The position numbers and the translations under genes were made by a program. From contig JADJQN010000001.1 of assembly GCA_016712745.1 (NCBI GenBank), positions 310,001 to 374,000 of the forward strand: a stretch of 64,000 nt of DNA, in the 5' to 3' direction. Under the pieces are notes generated by a model. It ran no database searches, was not told where the DNA came from, and saw nothing but the letters and a program-made list of their open reading frames with translations. Below, piece by piece: positions 43,389 through 51,979 of this stretch. The stretch's first letter is position 1. Each line of letters begins with the position of its first letter. The DNA comes from Sandaracinaceae bacterium. Its GTDB lineage: Bacteria; Myxococcota_A; Polyangia; Polyangiales; JADJQN01.

Positions 43389-44737
43389 GTCGCGATCAAT
43401 CCGCGACGTCACCGCTATCGGTTCAACATATCGCGGATCTTGCCGTGGGGCGCGTACAGCTTCAGAGCACGGAGAACACTCGTTGCCAACGCTGCGAACT
43501 TCACTGCGAACGCACCATCGCAACTGTGGAAGAGCCCGATGCGCCGCCCCAAACGGTCGTGCTCGGAAATGCCTGCGAACGCGGCGCCGAACTTAGTTCT
43601 CGAGGGGCGCGCACGCGGCGCCATGCTCCGGATGTATTTAGCGAGGAAGCTCGCAAGCTGACTCGACCTGTACTCGCAGCCCCGCACTCTCCAAAGGCGC
43701 CACGATCTGACCTTCCGGTCTTCGGTATTCCGCGTGTCCTTGCGTTCTATCGGTGCGCTCCCCTTCTACTCCACTATTTACGCGCGGCTGGAGTGCCCGA
43801 CAAAAACGTAGTGCTCAGTCCGACAACCTCGCCGCAATTAACTTCACAGCATTCGAGTGGAATTGTCGCTGACGCCTGTTTTCCCGTCAAAGTAGTGCAC
43901 GCACACGTGCGACATCTGCTCGCAGCCAAAAGAGCAAAACCGGTCGACCACATTCTCCTGCCGAGCATCACTCACGCTGCGATCGAACCCAAAGGCACGC
44001 GCGACTGCGCGTCATGCCCCATCGTCGCCGCATGTGGCGACACCGCGCGAGCTTCGCTTCGTCAAGCTGGCTCACACACGCACGCGGACAAGGTCATGAG
44101 CCCACATTTCACGCTCTCGAACCGCGAGCGACTGAGTCAGCAGCTCTGGCGAGCGTTCGAACCCATCGTACGCTGCACCGAAGCAGAACATGAAGTGGCA
44201 TTCCAACACGCGATCAAGGCGCAGTGTGCATTTCGAAGTCGCCTGCGAGAGCGAGGCAAGAAAGTCGTTCGAGCCGCCGAGCAACGTGGCAGCGTCGTCG
44301 CAGTTGTTCTCGGCCGTCCCTATCACGCCGATCCCGGTCTCTCGCATGGCGTATCCGTTGAGCTCGCTGCGCGCGGCATTCCCGTGCTCGGGATCAGCTC
44401 CCTATCCAGCAACCACGAGAGCGAGCTCGATTTCACTGGAGAGCTTGCTCACATCACCAACTCGGGGTGCGCGGAAAAAATTTGGGCGGCGCGAGTCATC
44501 GCAGCGAACCCCAACCTGCTCGCGGTTGATCTTTCGAGCTTTCGTTGTGGGCAGGACGCATCGGTGGACGCCCTGGTCAAGGAGACGCTCGGCGACCACA
44601 AGCCTTCGCTGCGCTTGCACGATCTCGACGAAGACAAACCTACTTCGTCCATTCGTCTGCGTCTCGACACGTTCCAACACGCAGCGACCTCGTACGCCGA
44701 GCGCATGACTGTCAGCGAAAGGAAAGTCCAGTGTTAG
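43334..44737 (+). CDS. COG3580/DUF2229-like (HgdB-type) part of the activase, C-terminal continuation
   Basis: The frame opens with V-R-V-L-A-N-P-E-F-A-G-A-Y-G-A-A, which is the normal end of the second activase domain, so this and the preceding feature are very likely one gene broken by a one-base indel near 43316-43325. It then has R-C-Q-R-C-E-L-H-C (CxxCxxxC), H-Y-L-R-A-A-G-V-P, V-A-D-A-C-F-P-V-K, D-C-A-S-C-P-I-V-A-A-C and G-R-P-Y-H-A-D-P-G-L. These are hallmarks of the cluster-bearing HgdB-like component of large activase proteins, whose natural substrates are mostly unknown. Confidence 0.75.
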   Translation: MRVLANPEFAGAYGAALVGRDQSATSPLSVQHIADLAVGRVQLQSTENTRCQRCELHCERTIATVEEPDAPPQTVVLGNACERGAELSSRGARTRRHAPDVFSEEARKLTRPVLAAPHSPKAPRSDLPVFGIPRVLAFYRCAPLLLHYLRAAGVPDKNVVLSPTTSPQLTSQHSSGIVADACFPVKVVHAHVRHLLAAKRAKPVDHILLPSITHAAIEPKGTRDCASCPIVAACGDTARASLRQAGSHTHADKVMSPHFTLSNRERLSQQLWRAFEPIVRCTEAEHEVAFQHAIKAQCAFRSRLRERGKKVVRAAEQRGSVVAVVLGRPYHADPGLSHGVSVELAARGIPVLGISSLSSNHESELDFTGELAHITNSGCAEKIWAARVIAANPNLLAVDLSSFRCGQDASVDALVKETLGDHKPSLRLHDLDEDKPTSSIRLRLDTFQHAATSYAERMTVSERKVQC

Positions 44738-45972
44738 CAACTGCCTCATTCGATCAAGTTCTGATCGGTGGCTTGGGCCACCCCTACGACGACCTCATCG
44801 CCGCGCGTCTCGAAAGCCAAGGAGCGAGTAGCAAAACCTTGGGCGAGTTCGACGCAGATGCACTCGCGCGCGGTCGTCGCGTACTTCCGAAGGGACAGTG
44901 CGCGCCCGCGCTTTACACCACGGGGGCACTCCTGCGCGCCGCCAGTCAGGCACATGCCAGCGATACGCTCGCATTCGTGAGTCCACAAAGTTGCGGTCCT
45001 TGTCGATACGCGCTTTTCGCCGATGCGTGGCGTCGTTCGCTCCGTCGCTCTCGCGTGGCCAACGTGACAGTGCTCGGGTTGGACCACTCGCCGGAGTCAT
45101 TGCCCGCGTTCATTGACAGCGAACTTGGACAGCACGTCGTGCAGTGTCTCGCCATTGGGGATGCACTCACGGCGACGTTCCGACGCTTGCTGCCTCTCGC
45201 GGAACGATTGGAACAGCTCGAAGGTTCCTACCGCAACGCGGCGCGCGATATCGCGAAGTCGATTGCAGCCGGAGCCACGCCGTTCGCTGCTCTGCACGAG
45301 GCGCGTAGCTGGCACCGCGAAGTAGCGTTCCGTCATGGCGAAATTTCCGCGCGGGTCGGCCTCGTCGGAGACCCGTGGGCGCTGCACGTCGACGGCGACG
45401 GTCAGGTGAATGCCCCGCGACGCCTCGCGTTGTTGGGCATTGAGACAGTGGTGCCGCCGTCTCTGCTCTGGCTCGCCTATCAGCTTTGGCTCGCGCCTTT
45501 GGAGTGGGGACAACAACGCGCTTCGCGCGAAGTTGAGAAAGCTGCGGATACTCAGCTGCACCGCCTACAGGACGCTTTAGCGACTGCCCATCGCGCAGCG
45601 GAGATCCCCGATCAACCCATTCCGGCTGTCGCGGAGCTCGCACGCCTTGCGTCGCCGTTTATCGCGCCGACATTGCGGGGCGGCTACGGCTTTATCGAGG
45701 TGGGCCTCGCACTTCGCTACGCTATGCACGATGCGATGGACGGCGTGCTCTCGCTCAAATCATTCGGGTGCGTCCCTTCTGTAGGAGTTTCGGATGCCGT
45801 GATGCCAAGTGCCTTGCGGGGCGCGGTTCCGTTTCTTTCCATTGAAGTCACCGGCGACCCTTCGGCAACGCGGGAGAGCCGACTCATGCTCTTTGCCGCG
45901 AACGCCATCGATCACAGAGCGCGAAGCGGCGCGCGCGCCGAGTTAGCGTTGCACGCTCCGGAGTTACGGTGA
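44731..45972 (+). CDS. COG3581-like HgdB-type partner protein, 413 aa
   Basis: The GTG at 44731 overlaps the previous stop and has AAGGAAA upstream; the longer frame from 44545 is a shadow. It has V-L-P-K-G-Q-C-A-P, F-V-S-P-Q-S-C-G-P-C-R-Y and F-G-C-V-P-S, the three Cys motifs that ligate the iron-sulfur (double-cubane or single) cluster in this family, and helical segments between them. It should be the electron acceptor or substrate-reducing part powered by the activase. Its stop overlaps the SBP gene start, so the reductase and the importer are translated as one unit. The substrate is unknown. Confidence 0.8.
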   Translation: MLATASFDQVLIGGLGHPYDDLIAARLESQGASSKTLGEFDADALARGRRVLPKGQCAPALYTTGALLRAASQAHASDTLAFVSPQSCGPCRYALFADAWRRSLRRSRVANVTVLGLDHSPESLPAFIDSELGQHVVQCLAIGDALTATFRRLLPLAERLEQLEGSYRNAARDIAKSIAAGATPFAALHEARSWHREVAFRHGEISARVGLVGDPWALHVDGDGQVNAPRRLALLGIETVVPPSLLWLAYQLWLAPLEWGQQRASREVEKAADTQLHRLQDALATAHRAAEIPDQPIPAVAELARLASPFIAPTLRGGYGFIEVGLALRYAMHDAMDGVLSLKSFGCVPSVGVSDAVMPSALRGAVPFLSIEVTGDPSATRESRLMLFAANAIDHRARSGARAELALHAPELR

Positions 45973-46985
45973 CGCAGCACGGGTTACGACCTCTGCTGAC
46001 GGCGAGCGCGCTTCTGCTGGCGCTCTCGGCGTGCCGCGACGACCCCTCGCCTCAGCCCGTATCCAGAGCGTCGCACGCCACCGTTGCAGAGCCGCGCGAA
46101 ATCGAACTCGGCTACAGCGCGCTTCGAATTAGTTTGCCGATATTCGTCGCGCAAGAGAAAGGCTTCTTCGTTGCTCGCGGCCTGCGCGTCACGCTCAAGC
46201 GGTTTGACACGGCGCAGCCGCTCGTCGACGAAGTGCTCGACGGGCGTATCGCGGCAGGCGGATACGCCGCCTTCCCGATCATTCTGAACGCAGCGTCGCG
46301 CGATGGAAGCTCGATGCGCGTCGCGACTTCGATGCTCGAAGACGAGGCACATCCAGTGAGTCGCTTGCTCGTGAAACGCGGCAGCAGCATCCGCACGATT
46401 GCGGACTTGCGCGGCAAGCGCATCGGACGTTTGCCGACGGTGGCGTATCAACACTGGATTGAGTTGGTGCTCCGCCACGCCGGCGTCGACCCCGCCTCCG
46501 TCACACTCGTTGCGTTGCCGCCGAATCAGGAAGTTGCGGCCCTTGCAGAGTCCGGCATCGATGCACTCTTCACGGGAGATCCCATGGCGACCGCCGCCAT
46601 CGCAAGCGATGTCGCAGACATATTGGATCCCGCGCCAGTACCAACCGCACTCGTCTCGCAGGTGCGATTTGGCACGTTCATGTTCAGTAACCGCTTCGCC
46701 GAAGCGAATCCTGCCGAAGCGCAACAGTTGCTCGCGGCTCTCGACGACGCCATCGCGCTGATCCACGCGGACCCCATTGCCGCTCGTTCCTGCCTCACGC
46801 CCTACGTGCGCGAGTACGAGCGGGCGTTTGTCGCTCGCTACCCGGACTCGCTCTATGTACCGAGTTCGATATTCGCCGATCGAGATTTGGCGGACGAAGT
46901 CGTCCACGAACACACCCTTGGCATACTGGACACGCCTCCGAACACGCAGGGCTGGGTTCTGCTTCGGGCCCCCGGTCATGACTGA
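45969..46985 (+). CDS. NitT/TauT-type ABC transporter substrate-binding lipoprotein, 338 aa
   Basis: The lipoprotein signal ends L-A-L-S-A-C. The body fits the NMT1/TauA/SsuA fold: G-Y-S-A-L-R-I-S-L-P-I-F-V-A-Q-E-K-G-F-F, D-L-R-G-K-R-I-G-R-L-P-T and L-P-P-N-Q-E-V-A-A-L. These proteins bind nitrate, sulfonates, thiamine precursors or aromatic acids; the ligand cannot be read here. GTG 45969 overlaps the TGA of the reductase gene, and the ATPase gene overlaps this gene's end. The gene thus sits between a low-potential reductase and its likely substrate importer. Confidence 0.85.
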   Translation: MTQHGLRPLLTASALLLALSACRDDPSPQPVSRASHATVAEPREIELGYSALRISLPIFVAQEKGFFVARGLRVTLKRFDTAQPLVDEVLDGRIAAGGYAAFPIILNAASRDGSSMRVATSMLEDEAHPVSRLLVKRGSSIRTIADLRGKRIGRLPTVAYQHWIELVLRHAGVDPASVTLVALPPNQEVAALAESGIDALFTGDPMATAAIASDVADILDPAPVPTALVSQVRFGTFMFSNRFAEANPAEAQQLLAALDDAIALIHADPIAARSCLTPYVREYERAFVARYPDSLYVPSSIFADRDLADEVVHEHTLGILDTPPNTQGWVLLRAPGHD

Positions 46986-47673
46986 TCCGCTCATCCAGCT
47001 CGACGACGTGAGCGTCGCGTTCGACGGTCGTGTCCTCTTTCAAAACCTATCGCTGCGTATTGATATCGCCGAACGAGTCGCGCTCACGGGCGCAAGCGGT
47101 GTCGGCAAGTCGACGTTGCTCGATCTGATCCTCGAGCAGCGCGCCCCCGACGCCGGACGGATCGTTCGGTCGCAAGCGCTGTCGCGACACGGTGCGGTCG
47201 CTCTGGTCCCTCAAGATGCCGGCGCATCGCTGATGCCCTGGTGGCCCGTGCACGCGAACATCGTGCTTCCGCTCCGTATCCGAGGACTTCGCGAGGAAGA
47301 ACGCGCGCGCGCGCTCGAGGACGTCCGACTCCGCGTCGATCCGGACCATCGCATCGATTTGAATGCACACGTTTCTCATCTCAGTGGCGGGGAACAACAG
47401 CTTGTCGCATTGATGCGCGCTCTCGTTGTTCGCCCCAAACTGCTGATCTGCGACGAACCCTTTAGCGCCGTGGATGCTGACACGCGGCGACACTTGCGCA
47501 GCGTGCTCGTGCGGCTCACGGGTCCTGCGACGGATGCGTCGCTTCTTCTCGTTTCGCACGATGCACACGAAGTGTTCGAGCTAGCGACCCGAGAGCTTGC
47601 TCTTACGGGAACGCCCGCGCGCCTCGAACCATTCCCGCCGCGCGACCTTAGCACTCAGACGGTGTACGCGTGA
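46978..47673 (+). CDS. ABC transporter ATP-binding protein, 231 aa
   Basis: ATPase of the nitrate/sulfonate/taurine type. Walker A is G-A-S-G-V-G-K-S-T, the signature L-S-G-G-E-Q-Q, Walker B L-L-I-C-D-E-P, and the switch region ends L-V-S-H-D-A-H-E. The ATG at 46978 overlaps the SBP gene by 8 bp; the longer frame from 46777 runs inside that gene and is not real. It works with the permease at 47670 in the inner membrane. Confidence 0.9.
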   Translation: MTDPLIQLDDVSVAFDGRVLFQNLSLRIDIAERVALTGASGVGKSTLLDLILEQRAPDAGRIVRSQALSRHGAVALVPQDAGASLMPWWPVHANIVLPLRIRGLREEERARALEDVRLRVDPDHRIDLNAHVSHLSGGEQQLVALMRALVVRPKLLICDEPFSAVDADTRRHLRSVLVRLTGPATDASLLLVSHDAHEVFELATRELALTGTPARLEPFPPRDLSTQTVYA

Positions 47674-48416
47674 GCCGCGCGCAGAAAACACTTGCTCTCG
47701 TCGTCCCCATTCTGGGCGCGTGGTCGTTGCTTCTCGATACGCAGTTCGTGCGCCACCGAGCGCTCGCAGGTCCCATCAGCATCGCGCGCGCGCTTTGGCA
47801 AGGCGTCATGGACGGCTCGCTCGTTGACGACACTCTTGCAACTGTGACGCGAGCAGTCGGGGGATTGCTGATCGGTGCAGCGGCCGGCACCATGCTCGGC
47901 CTCCTTCTTGGCACCATGCGCGAGCGCACAGCCCCCGCCGAAAGCGCGCTTGATTTTGCACGCGCGATTCCGCCCGCGCTGATGCTGCCGGTTTTCTTGC
48001 TCGCGTTTGGCTACGGAGACCTGACTCGCGTCGGAATCGTCGCGTGGACGTCGACACTCGTTCTCTCGATGCACGTCGCAGCCAGCGTGCGCCAAACACC
48101 GATCGCACGCCTGCGCATCTTTCGGAGTTTTCACGCATCTCGCTTTCAAACGCTTCGCCTCCTGTATTGGCATCAGGCGACGCCGGCCATGCTCACTGGA
48201 TTGCGTCAGGGGATCTCTCTTTCCCTCATCGTAGCCGTGGTCACCGAGATGTTGATCGGCGCCCCTCACGGGCTCGGTTTGCGCGCGGTGTCCGCCCAGG
48301 TCGCGTACGAAGCGCCGGGTCTTTATGCCGTAATTCTCGTGGTCGGTTCACTCGGCTACCTCAGCTCGAAAATTTTGCTTGGCGTTGAGTCTCGCCACGC
48401 GCGGAGAGGCGCTTGA
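47670..48416 (+). CDS. ABC transporter permease, NitT/TauT family, 248 aa
   Basis: The protein has about six transmembrane helices and the EAA-like loop (H-Q-A-T-P-A-M-L-T-G-L-R-Q-G-I-S-L-S), as in SsuC/TauC. The opening S-R-A-Q-K-T-L-A-L-V-V-P-I-L-G and the A-F-G-Y-G-D segment agree with the family. GTG 47670 overlaps the ATPase stop (GTGA). It closes the reductase-importer operon; the next FNR box overlaps its stop codon. Confidence 0.85.
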   Translation: MSRAQKTLALVVPILGAWSLLLDTQFVRHRALAGPISIARALWQGVMDGSLVDDTLATVTRAVGGLLIGAAAGTMLGLLLGTMRERTAPAESALDFARAIPPALMLPVFLLAFGYGDLTRVGIVAWTSTLVLSMHVAASVRQTPIARLRIFRSFHASRFQTLRLLYWHQATPAMLTGLRQGISLSLIVAVVTEMLIGAPHGLGLRAVSAQVAYEAPGLYAVILVVGSLGYLSSKILLGVESRHARRGA

Positions 48417-48426
48417 TCCGCGTCAA
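48413..48426. promoter_or_regulatory. FNR box between the importer operon and the Kelch gene
   Basis: TTGATCCGCGTCAA matches TTGAT-N4-ATCAA at 9 of 10 positions. Its centre is about 46 bp before the ATG at 48466, roughly the activating distance. Confidence 0.65.
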
Positions 48427-48465
48427 CTTGCGTGCGGCTGAGCGTGCGACTTTCAACGCAACCAA

Positions 48466-50709
48466 ATGCATCCCAAACGTACGAGGCACGGTCTAGACCG
48501 CGCCGGGGTAGAAATGATCGTGAGATCGCGACGGATTTCGACACGAGAGCAAGGCGCGAAGAAGGAGCGGGGCCGTAGCCCCGTGACTGATAAGCAACGC
48601 TGCTATCGTGGCGAAAGACGAGCGAGGTCGCCATCATTTCTGCGCCGGCACGGTCTAGTTGGCAGCATTCTTCTGCTCTGCACGGTCGGTTTACTCACGG
48701 TCTTGAGCAGCGCGCTTCGCGCCGATGACCTGGTGAGCGCGCGCGTGGTCGCGCTTTTTCCGCGCGTCGAGCATTGGTTCAGAATCGTCGATACGCTCCG
48801 GTTCGCTGTTGACGCAGACGGCGCACGCGCGCCCGTATTCCAGAGCCTCACGCACCCTCGCGTGCGACACGCAGACGGCGCCGGGCACTCGCTCGCTCCA
48901 CGGTTCGCATCGCATTTTGACGGGACTCAGCGCGTCGCTGCTGCTGAAGACCCCGAACTTTACGTGGACCTGACGCCGGTTGATGGTGCGCACGCACCGG
49001 TACGCGTTGAGCGAGGCCTCGTGGTCTACGCCGATGCGTTTCGCTCGACCGACATCATCTTCAAAGCGACTCCGACTCACGTTGACGAATATTTGCTACT
49101 GCGAGATCGACGCGCGCCTCTTCGCTTTCGTTATCGCACACGCGTCGGCAGTCACGTTGCGATGCTCGTTCAAGCCGGCAACGCCATCGAAGTGCGCGAC
49201 GCCCAAGGAGCGGCTCGGCTGCGAGCCTCCCAACCGTTCGCAATGGACCGCAGCGGAAAGCGTGTCGACGGAACGATCCGATTGGATGGTGACGACATCG
49301 TTGTCGATATCAACGTGCGCGGTCTCAGGTGGCCCATCCTCGTCGATCCCGACTGGATGTCCACGGGCGACATGGCATTCGGTCGTTTTTATCACGCTCA
49401 AAATGAGCTTCCCAACGAACGCGTGCTTGTCACGGGCGGTTGCTCAGCGTCGGTGTGTAGTGGTGACCTGACCATTCCCGCGTGTCGTTCTGTCGTGGCA
49501 TCTAGCGAGCTACTTGACCTCGACACGCGAACGTTCTCGCGCGCAGCAGATACCACTCCGCGTTACTTCCACTCGGCGGTGAGCCTCGCCACGGGCGACG
49601 TGTTGCTTGCAGGAGGTTGCACTAGCCCTGAGTGCAGCGTCACGCAGACCACCGAGCGTTATGGCGCCGGTGACGGGGTATTTAGTTCTGGACCCGACCT
49701 CGCTGAGGCACGGGCGGGCATAGCAAGCATTCGCCTATCGAGCGGTCGGGTGCTCCTTGCGGGCGGCGCAACGATGACGAGCGCCAGCAATCGCGTTGAA
49801 ATCTACGATCCGATCTCGCGACTCATCAGCACAGCTTCACCGATGAACGTCGCGCGCGGACGCGCCACAGTGACTGAGCTTGCCGACGGCCGCATCTTGG
49901 TCGCGGGCGGCTGCACAACCATCGCCTGTGACACCGTGGTCGCCGATGCAGAGGTTTTCGATCCGACTCTGGATACGTGGGAGCACGTGGCGTCCATGTC
50001 GGTGCCGCGCGCCGGTCATTTTGCGAGCGCACTCACCGACGGACGCGTCTTGATAGGCGGCGGATGCAGCACGCCTCACTGTACCGACGGGCCTCACATG
50101 ACGACCGAGTTCTTCGTGGTCGCCGAATCGCGTTTCGTCCCCGGCCCCGATCTGCACGCGCCCCGCTTTGGCGCCCAATCGGTTGTGCTTCCGGATCTAT
50201 CGGTGATGGTATCGCAAGGCTGCGACTCGCCTTCGCACTGCGACCTCAGCAACGAGCTCTTCACTCCATCGACGGGCAGCTTTGCGCCTATCTCCAACGC
50301 CGTCACCTCACGCGCCTTTCATTCCTTGCTTCTGCACACAAGGCGCCACGTGGTGATCGCCAACGGTGGTTGTCAACCGGCAACCTGCTCTTGGTGGGTT
50401 GAGACCTACGACGTTGCATCTCTGCACCCGCCGATCGATGCCGGAGTCGCGGACGCGGGATCGGATGCGGATACGGATGCCGGCGCTGCTATCGACGCGG
50501 GCTACGTGGATGCCGCCCTGGCCGACTCTGCGATCCCAGATGCAGGCCCCGTTCATGTTCTCGAACCGCATCCCCATCGCGCGCTTCCCCCACCTTCCGG
50601 CTGCGACTGCCGCGTCGCGCACAGCGCGCGCCGTTGGCCGACCGCGTGGCTCGTATTCACCGGGATGGCGGCTGCGCTCGCGATGGCGCGGCGGAAACGA
50701 CGTCGGTGA
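48466..50709 (+). CDS. Kelch-repeat surface protein with MYXO-CTERM-like tail, 747 aa
   Basis: A long basic N-terminus and a hydrophobic helix (V-G-S-I-L-L-L-C-T-V-G-L-L) lead to a beta domain (D-L-T-P-V-D-G...), then at least five Kelch blades (V-L-V-T-G-G-C, V-L-L-A-G-G-C, V-L-L-A-G-G-A, I-L-V-A-G-G-C, V-L-I-G-G-G-C). An Asp-Ala-Gly linker follows, and a C-terminus with G-C-D-C, a helix and R-R-K-R-R-R. That tail is the tripartite Cys-helix-basic signal used for anchoring in myxobacteria. Starts at 48514 (ATG) or 48583 (GTG) are possible. FNR box upstream. Confidence 0.75.
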   Translation: MHPKRTRHGLDRAGVEMIVRSRRISTREQGAKKERGRSPVTDKQRCYRGERRARSPSFLRRHGLVGSILLLCTVGLLTVLSSALRADDLVSARVVALFPRVEHWFRIVDTLRFAVDADGARAPVFQSLTHPRVRHADGAGHSLAPRFASHFDGTQRVAAAEDPELYVDLTPVDGAHAPVRVERGLVVYADAFRSTDIIFKATPTHVDEYLLLRDRRAPLRFRYRTRVGSHVAMLVQAGNAIEVRDAQGAARLRASQPFAMDRSGKRVDGTIRLDGDDIVVDINVRGLRWPILVDPDWMSTGDMAFGRFYHAQNELPNERVLVTGGCSASVCSGDLTIPACRSVVASSELLDLDTRTFSRAADTTPRYFHSAVSLATGDVLLAGGCTSPECSVTQTTERYGAGDGVFSSGPDLAEARAGIASIRLSSGRVLLAGGATMTSASNRVEIYDPISRLISTASPMNVARGRATVTELADGRILVAGGCTTIACDTVVADAEVFDPTLDTWEHVASMSVPRAGHFASALTDGRVLIGGGCSTPHCTDGPHMTTEFFVVAESRFVPGPDLHAPRFGAQSVVLPDLSVMVSQGCDSPSHCDLSNELFTPSTGSFAPISNAVTSRAFHSLLLHTRRHVVIANGGCQPATCSWWVETYDVASLHPPIDAGVADAGSDADTDAGAAIDAGYVDAALADSAIPDAGPVHVLEPHPHRALPPPSGCDCRVAHSARRWPTAWLVFTGMAAALAMARRKRRR

Positions 50710-51869
50710 AGCGGGTGCCTAACGCCTCGAAAAAATCGTGGGCCCCCAAGGTGCAGGCGATCTTAATCCTGTGTGGAGTTACAGCGTGCTCTTCCACGCC
50801 AAGCTGGGAGAAGACGGCGCCCGTACTCGCTCTCGGCTGGTACCACTCCGTGTACATCGACGAGTGGAACGAGCTGTACTCGTGGGGTTCGAACGTGACC
50901 GGCCAGCTCGGCCTTGGAGATTTAGTCGACCGCACTTACCCCGAGTACATCGAAGGCAACACAGTGTGGACGACTGTCGCGGCGGGATCGCGTCACACGT
51001 GCGCGATCGATTCGGCGCAAGATCTTTTCTGCTGGGGCGTCAACGCGGAAGGCCAACTCGGTACAGGGGACAACGAGGACCAGATCCGACCTACGTTGAT
51101 TAACCATGGCGAATCATCTATCGGCTGGCGAAGCGTCGCGACAGGTGGATTGCACTCATGCGGCCTGCGCGTCGATGGAAGCCTCTGGTGCTGGGGCGCG
51201 AATCCAGCGGGTCAGCTCGGAATCGGACGCGAGCTTGGCAACCAAACGACTCCGCAGCGTGTCGGACTCAATTCCGACTGGATTGCGGTCTATACGAAAG
51301 TGCGTTTCAACTGCGCGATCAATGCCGCGCACGAACTCTTTTGTTGGGGCGACAACTCCAACGGCCAGCTTGGCCAAGGAGACACCACGGACAGAGCGAC
51401 GCCAATGCCGACCGCACCAGAACGCAGGTGGCAATCCATCGCACCCGGACCTCTTCACGCGTGCGGAATCACGGACGCGCACGAACTCTTCTGCTGGGGC
51501 GACAATACGTATGGCCAACTCGGAATAGGGTCATACGATCAGGCACGCGCCCCGGTGCAAGTCGGAAGCGGAACCGACTGGGCCACGGCGACGAGCGGAT
51601 TCGCACACAGCTGTGCCACGAAACTCAATGGAACAATGTGGTGCTGGGGCGACAACACGCACGGGCAACTTGGCCTCGGCGACAACACCGCGCACGCGAT
51701 CCCGACCCGCGTTGGCCAAGGGCTCTGGGAGCGCGTGGCCGCGGGCGCAGAACATAGCTGCGCCATCCCGCGCGAGGGCCGCATCCTCTGTTGGGGCGAC
51801 GCAACGCGCGGGCAACTCGGCGATGGCGCGAAGGTCACACGCCTAGCGCCGGTGCACGCGGAATACTGA
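50706..51869 (+). CDS. RCC1-repeat lipoprotein, 387 aa
   Basis: GTG 50706 overlaps the TGA of the Kelch gene (GTGA). The signal ends L-C-G-V-T-A-C. Seven RCC1 blades follow, each with W-G-x-N-x-x-G-Q-L-G (for example L-F-C-W-G-D-N-S-N-G-Q-L-G). RCC1 repeats form a seven-bladed propeller, so this copy number is complete. Myxobacteria encode many secreted RCC1 lipoproteins of unknown ligand. A longer frame from 50634 lies inside the Kelch gene and is not used. Coupling to the Kelch protein suggests a two-propeller surface pair. Confidence 0.8.
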   Translation: MKRVPNASKKSWAPKVQAILILCGVTACSSTPSWEKTAPVLALGWYHSVYIDEWNELYSWGSNVTGQLGLGDLVDRTYPEYIEGNTVWTTVAAGSRHTCAIDSAQDLFCWGVNAEGQLGTGDNEDQIRPTLINHGESSIGWRSVATGGLHSCGLRVDGSLWCWGANPAGQLGIGRELGNQTTPQRVGLNSDWIAVYTKVRFNCAINAAHELFCWGDNSNGQLGQGDTTDRATPMPTAPERRWQSIAPGPLHACGITDAHELFCWGDNTYGQLGIGSYDQARAPVQVGSGTDWATATSGFAHSCATKLNGTMWCWGDNTHGQLGLGDNTAHAIPTRVGQGLWERVAAGAEHSCAIPREGRILCWGDATRGQLGDGAKVTRLAPVHAEY

Positions 51870-51979
51870 AAACCACCCGGTTTTTTCGCATTTTGGCGAC
51901 GCTTTTGGGCCCGCTTCAATTGAATGGCCCGAGGCTCGCTGATAGTGTCACTGCTCTCGAACGCACGGAGGACGCCTCG

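Noticed and set aside
48568..48583. Hairpin CGGGGC-CGTA-GCCCCG as a terminator
   Set aside because: No T tract, and it falls inside the possible Kelch reading frame. It may instead affect the choice of start codon.
51872..51890. Terminator AAAACC-ACCC-GGTTTTTT after the RCC1 gene
   Set aside because: Only two G:C pairs in the stem, too weak to call although the T tract is good.
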